A stretch of 8,584 nucleotides of DNA from an uncultured Gemmatimonadaceae bacterium (GTDB lineage: Bacteria > Gemmatimonadota > Gemmatimonadetes > Gemmatimonadales > Gemmatimonadaceae): the NCBI GenBank assembly GCA_955652635.1, contig CATPBN010000125.1, positions 1 to 8,584 on the forward strand. Direction: 5' to 3'. The position numbers and the translations under genes are program-made. Within the stretch, counting starts at the first letter, position 1. Every line of letters starts with the position of its first letter. Positions 6,978 through 8,584 of this stretch are shown piece by piece. The notes under the pieces were generated by a model. It searched no databases and had not been told where the DNA came from. It saw only the letters and a program-made list of their open reading frames with translations.

Positions 6978-7009
6978 TGGTAAGGGACTCTTTCTTGGAT
7001 GAGTGAGTC
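6971..7009 (-). promoter_or_regulatory. Inverted repeat enclosing the start codon of the membrane-protein gene
   Basis: GACTCACT (6971-6978) and AGTGAGTC (7002-7009) are exact reverse complements 23 bases apart. In the minus-strand mRNA the downstream arm contains the GTG start codon (6977-6975), and the weak ribosome binding site sits in the loop. The fold could limit initiation or respond to a bound factor. An 8-bp arm with a 23-base loop has modest statistical weight. Confidence 0.35.
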
Positions 7010-7019
7010 ACGGGTTTTA

Positions 7020-7047
7020 GTGTGTTCGCGAGGCCGAAAAAACACAC
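7020..7047 (-). terminator. Imperfect hairpin after the lipoprotein gene
   Basis: GTGTGTT (7020-7026) pairs with AACACAC (7041-7047), and an inner CG/CG pair can form across a four-base bulge. It starts about 30 bases after the stop codon of the 7078-7545 gene on the minus strand. No U-run follows the stem; the T-run lies inside the 5' arm. It is therefore a poor standard intrinsic terminator, and could instead be a leader structure of the next gene. Confidence 0.25.
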
Positions 7048-7050
7048 AGT

Positions 7051-7056
7051 ATTATC
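7051..7056 (-). promoter_or_regulatory. Possible -10 element for the membrane-protein gene
   Basis: On the minus strand this reads GATAAT, 5 of 6 against TATAAT, in the 100-base gap before the membrane-protein gene. With 18-base spacing the -35 would be TAGCCG, only 3 of 6. If it is used, the leader would be about 67 bases and would carry both hairpins of this gap. Confidence 0.2.
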
Positions 7057-7077
7057 CCTTAGTCCACCTCGCTGCGG

Positions 7078-7545
7078 CTAGTGCTCTGGCCAGGACTGCT
7101 CGACGAAGATCGGATTCGCATACTGCCGCAAGAGCGTGGCCGCGTTTTGTGTTGGCGAGAAGCTGTTGGGACCGACAACTACGTATAATCCGCCGCTCCG
7201 CATAAAGCGATCGCGGGTCAAGATGCCCCTGATCAGGGGAACCAGCAGACGCGCATCGCTGCCCGAAACCGATCGAAGGTCGACGACCAACCGCTGCGCG
7301 CCGGCCGAATCCGCGCTTTCCAGCATCCTTTGCAGGAATGCGTGGATGGGCTCGCCGCCTTCGCCGCGCAGCTGAACGAGCCTCACGTACACCGCGCTCT
7401 CGGCAGCACTGATGGAGTACGAATTACTCTTCTGCTCGCTGACAGTCGTTGCCGCTGACGGCCGCGGCAACGTCGCGGTCGGCTCGGCACAGCTGAGGGT
7501 CAGCGCAACTAACCCAAGTCCCATTGTGCGCACGATCGATCTCAC
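7078..7545 (-). CDS. Short lipoprotein with a truncated S41-peptidase-like core
   Basis: The GTG at 7545 overlaps the stop of the upstream HEAT gene (GTGA) and gives a 155-aa protein with a good lipoprotein signal: MRSIVRT, the hydrophobic stretch MGLGLVALTL, and a lipobox ending in Cys19. This start is preferred over an in-frame ATG at 7524, which would leave no basic n-region, and over any longer version. After a Ser/Thr/Ala-rich linker (about 20-45), residues 85-150 resemble the ClpP/crotonase-fold core of S41 (tail-specific/tricorn-type) peptidases: LVVDLRSVSGSD (86-97), like V-D-L-R-x-N-x-G-G, then GLYVVVGPNSFSPTQNA (119-135), like the G-x-x-T-F-S-S-A nucleophile segment with Ser130 in place. 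The protein ends where the family's G-E-P-T-G-G motif would follow, so the general base and C-terminal strands are missing. It is probably not an active protease and may bind peptide or act as a scaffold. The family link is by eye. Confidence 0.75.
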   Translation of the reverse strand: MRSIVRTMGLGLVALTLSCAEPTATLPRPSAATTVSEQKSNSYSISAAESAVYVRLVQLRGEGGEPIHAFLQRMLESADSAGAQRLVVDLRSVSGSDARLLVPLIRGILTRDRFMRSGGLYVVVGPNSFSPTQNAATLLRQYANPIFVEQSWPEH

Positions 7546-8584
7546 GGAAACGGCCGGGGACGCGGCCAGGGCCACGGCCAAGGATCAAACGAGTTTCTGC
7601 CAGCCAGACCTCGCACGGCGGCTTCGCGAATCTGCGGATCGCCAGAGCTCAGTAACTGAGTAAGCGTGGCCTCGGAGCGCTCGCCTGATTTCATCAGCGC
7701 ACGGATGAGAGCGCGTCGAACGCGATCGTTCTTCTCGGTCCCAAGCGCGTCACGGAGTGCGGGCAGCGCAGTAGCGTCCTCGATCTGACCCATTGCCCAC
7801 GCCGCCTTGAGTCGCGTATCCGGTTCCGGATCGTTCAGCAGGCGCAATAATCCGGGCGGCGCCTTGGCGCCGCTCTCGTCGAGCTGTCCAATTGCCCAGG
7901 CAGCAGTTCCGCGCACGCGTGGACTCCGATCCGTCGTCGCGGCCCCAAGCATGTCGAGGGAGGATCGATCCTCTAGTTGACCGACCGCCCAGACCGCAGT
8001 CTCGCGTACCTTGTCTTCACTGTCCTGACGAATTGCGGTGGCGAGCGGCGTCACCGCGCGCCGGTCTTCGATGCTGCCGAGCGCCCACGCCGCCATTTCG
8101 CGGACTGCCGGGTTGGCGTCGTGACCCAGAACTCCCGCCAGGGCATCGATCGCATCGTGCGCCTCGAGCTTTCCGAGAGCCCACGCTGCAACTCGGCGGA
8201 CGCGCGGCGAATCGTCTTGTCGCACGACGCGAATGAGCGCCGGTATTGTGCTCGTCGACTCCATCCGACCAACGGCCGCTACGGCGGCTTCACGAACCTC
8301 CTCGGCATTGTCGCTGAACAAACCGACAAGAGGATTTAGCGCGCGACCGTTCTCGATTCGTCCGAGCGCCCACGCGGAGTTCGCCCGCACGTCGGCGGTG
8401 GGATCGCGCAGCGTACGAATGAGCGGATCAAGGCCGGTCGGTGCATCGACGAGGCCAAGTCCAACCGCGGATATCGCGCGAAGCGCCGGGTCCGAGGATC
8501 CGAGTCTCTTGATCAGTTCGCTCGCGACCGCCCCCGGCTTCTGGGTTCCGATCAGTCGAACCGACATCTCACGCACGCAAGGAT
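7542..8584 (-). CDS. HEAT-repeat protein, 5' end outside the window
   Basis: About 344 residues are visible, made of ten HEAT-like (PBS-lyase-type) repeats of about 31 residues plus a final half repeat. Each repeat follows V-R-x-x-A-A-W-A-L-G-x-I-E then a second helix with A-x-x-x-L. Examples are VRANSAWALGRIE, VRRVAAWALGKLE, VREMAAWALGSIE and VRGTAAWAIGQLD. Such repeats stack into a curved scaffold that binds proteins. A GTG at 8576 could act as a start, but the first visible residues (VREMSVRLIG) are already inside a repeat and the frame is open to the window edge, so the gene very likely continues beyond 8584. No catalytic motif is visible here. From memory, Gemmatimonadota have M56 (BlaR1-type) metallopeptidases fused to C-terminal HEAT repeats; the missing N-terminus could be such a domain. 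The C-terminus is a Pro/Trp/Arg tail (DPWPWPWPRPRPFP). The stop overlaps the start of the lipoprotein gene. Confidence 0.9.
   Translation of the reverse strand, partial: PCVREMSVRLIGTQKPGAVASELIKRLGSSDPALRAISAVGLGLVDAPTGLDPLIRTLRDPTADVRANSAWALGRIENGRALNPLVGLFSDNAEEVREAAVAAVGRMESTSTIPALIRVVRQDDSPRVRRVAAWALGKLEAHDAIDALAGVLGHDANPAVREMAAWALGSIEDRRAVTPLATAIRQDSEDKVRETAVWAVGQLEDRSSLDMLGAATTDRSPRVRGTAAWAIGQLDESGAKAPPGLLRLLNDPEPDTRLKAAWAMGQIEDATALPALRDALGTEKNDRVRRALIRALMKSGERSEATLTQLLSSGDPQIREAAVRGLAGRNSFDPWPWPWPRPRPFP
7545..7586 (-). repeat. Low-complexity Trp-Pro / Arg-Pro tail of the HEAT protein
   Basis: The last 14 codons encode DPWPWPWPRPRPFP: three Pro-Trp units, two Pro-Arg units and a final Phe-Pro. 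The DNA is a C/G-rich run of TGG, CCG/CCC and CGT/CGG codons. The tail is not part of the HEAT fold and would be an extended aromatic and basic arm, suited to binding a membrane surface, nucleic acid or a partner. Those roles are inferred. Confidence 0.8.

Noticed and set aside
7546..7581. N-terminal extension of the short lipoprotein to a start at 7581
   Set aside because: It overlaps the HEAT coding end by 40 bases and lengthens the signal peptide, whereas the GTG at 7545 gives a standard lipoprotein signal and a 4-base overlap.
7600..8580. Periodic DNA similarity of about 93 bases that might suggest a CRISPR array or tandem repeat
   Set aside because: The units are diverged and in frame, and encode HEAT repeats. 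No identical short repeats separated by unique spacers are present.
1..8584. Defence island, phage or mobile-element content
   Set aside because: No nuclease, helicase, transposase, integrase, toxin-antitoxin or terminal-repeat signature was found. The genes are metabolic, envelope and regulatory, with uniform base composition.

Overview
The window is high-GC bacterial chromosome. It reads most naturally as a soil bacterium, possibly of the Gemmatimonadota. That guess rests on the GC-rich codon use, the phosphoenolpyruvate carboxylase variant and a HEAT-repeat protein with a Trp-Pro/Arg-Pro tail. It is an inference from remembered families, not a database result. There are nine supported protein genes and no rRNA, tRNA, CRISPR array, insertion sequence or phage gene. 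No stretch of more than 300 bases lacks a gene; the longest gap is 187 bases (715-901), in front of a crp/fnr-type gene.

Layout. The left end (1-1648) holds a perfect palindrome at the window edge, a small hypothetical gene on the plus strand (123-515), a 63-residue hypothetical gene on the minus strand that converges on it (523-714), and a plus-strand Crp/Fnr-family regulator (902-1648) whose ribosome binding site lies in a predicted hairpin. From 1664 to the right edge everything is on the minus strand. In transcription order (right to left) this is: a HEAT-repeat protein cut by the window edge; a short lipoprotein with a truncated S41-peptidase-like core, coupled to it by a GTGA overlap; a 100-base gap with two hairpins and a possible promoter; an unknown two-helix membrane protein; a PaiA-like GNAT acetyltransferase 3 bases downstream; a family 18 glycoside hydrolase lipoprotein; and phosphoenolpyruvate carboxylase (ppc), which ends 15 bases from the crp/fnr stop codon.

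How the genes may work together. ppc supplies oxaloacetate and is the only gene with a certain metabolic role. The GH18 lipoprotein probably cuts chitin or a related beta-1,4-GlcNAc polymer at the cell surface. The tight spacing from the membrane protein through ppc (3, 55 and 48 bases) allows one transcript, but no shared pathway is evident. The HEAT and lipoprotein pair is a separate translationally coupled unit. I see no convincing new defence or mobile system. The points most worth a second look are the truncated S41-like lipoprotein, two hairpins that would cover translation starts, and a palindrome with Crp-site geometry near a Crp-family gene.
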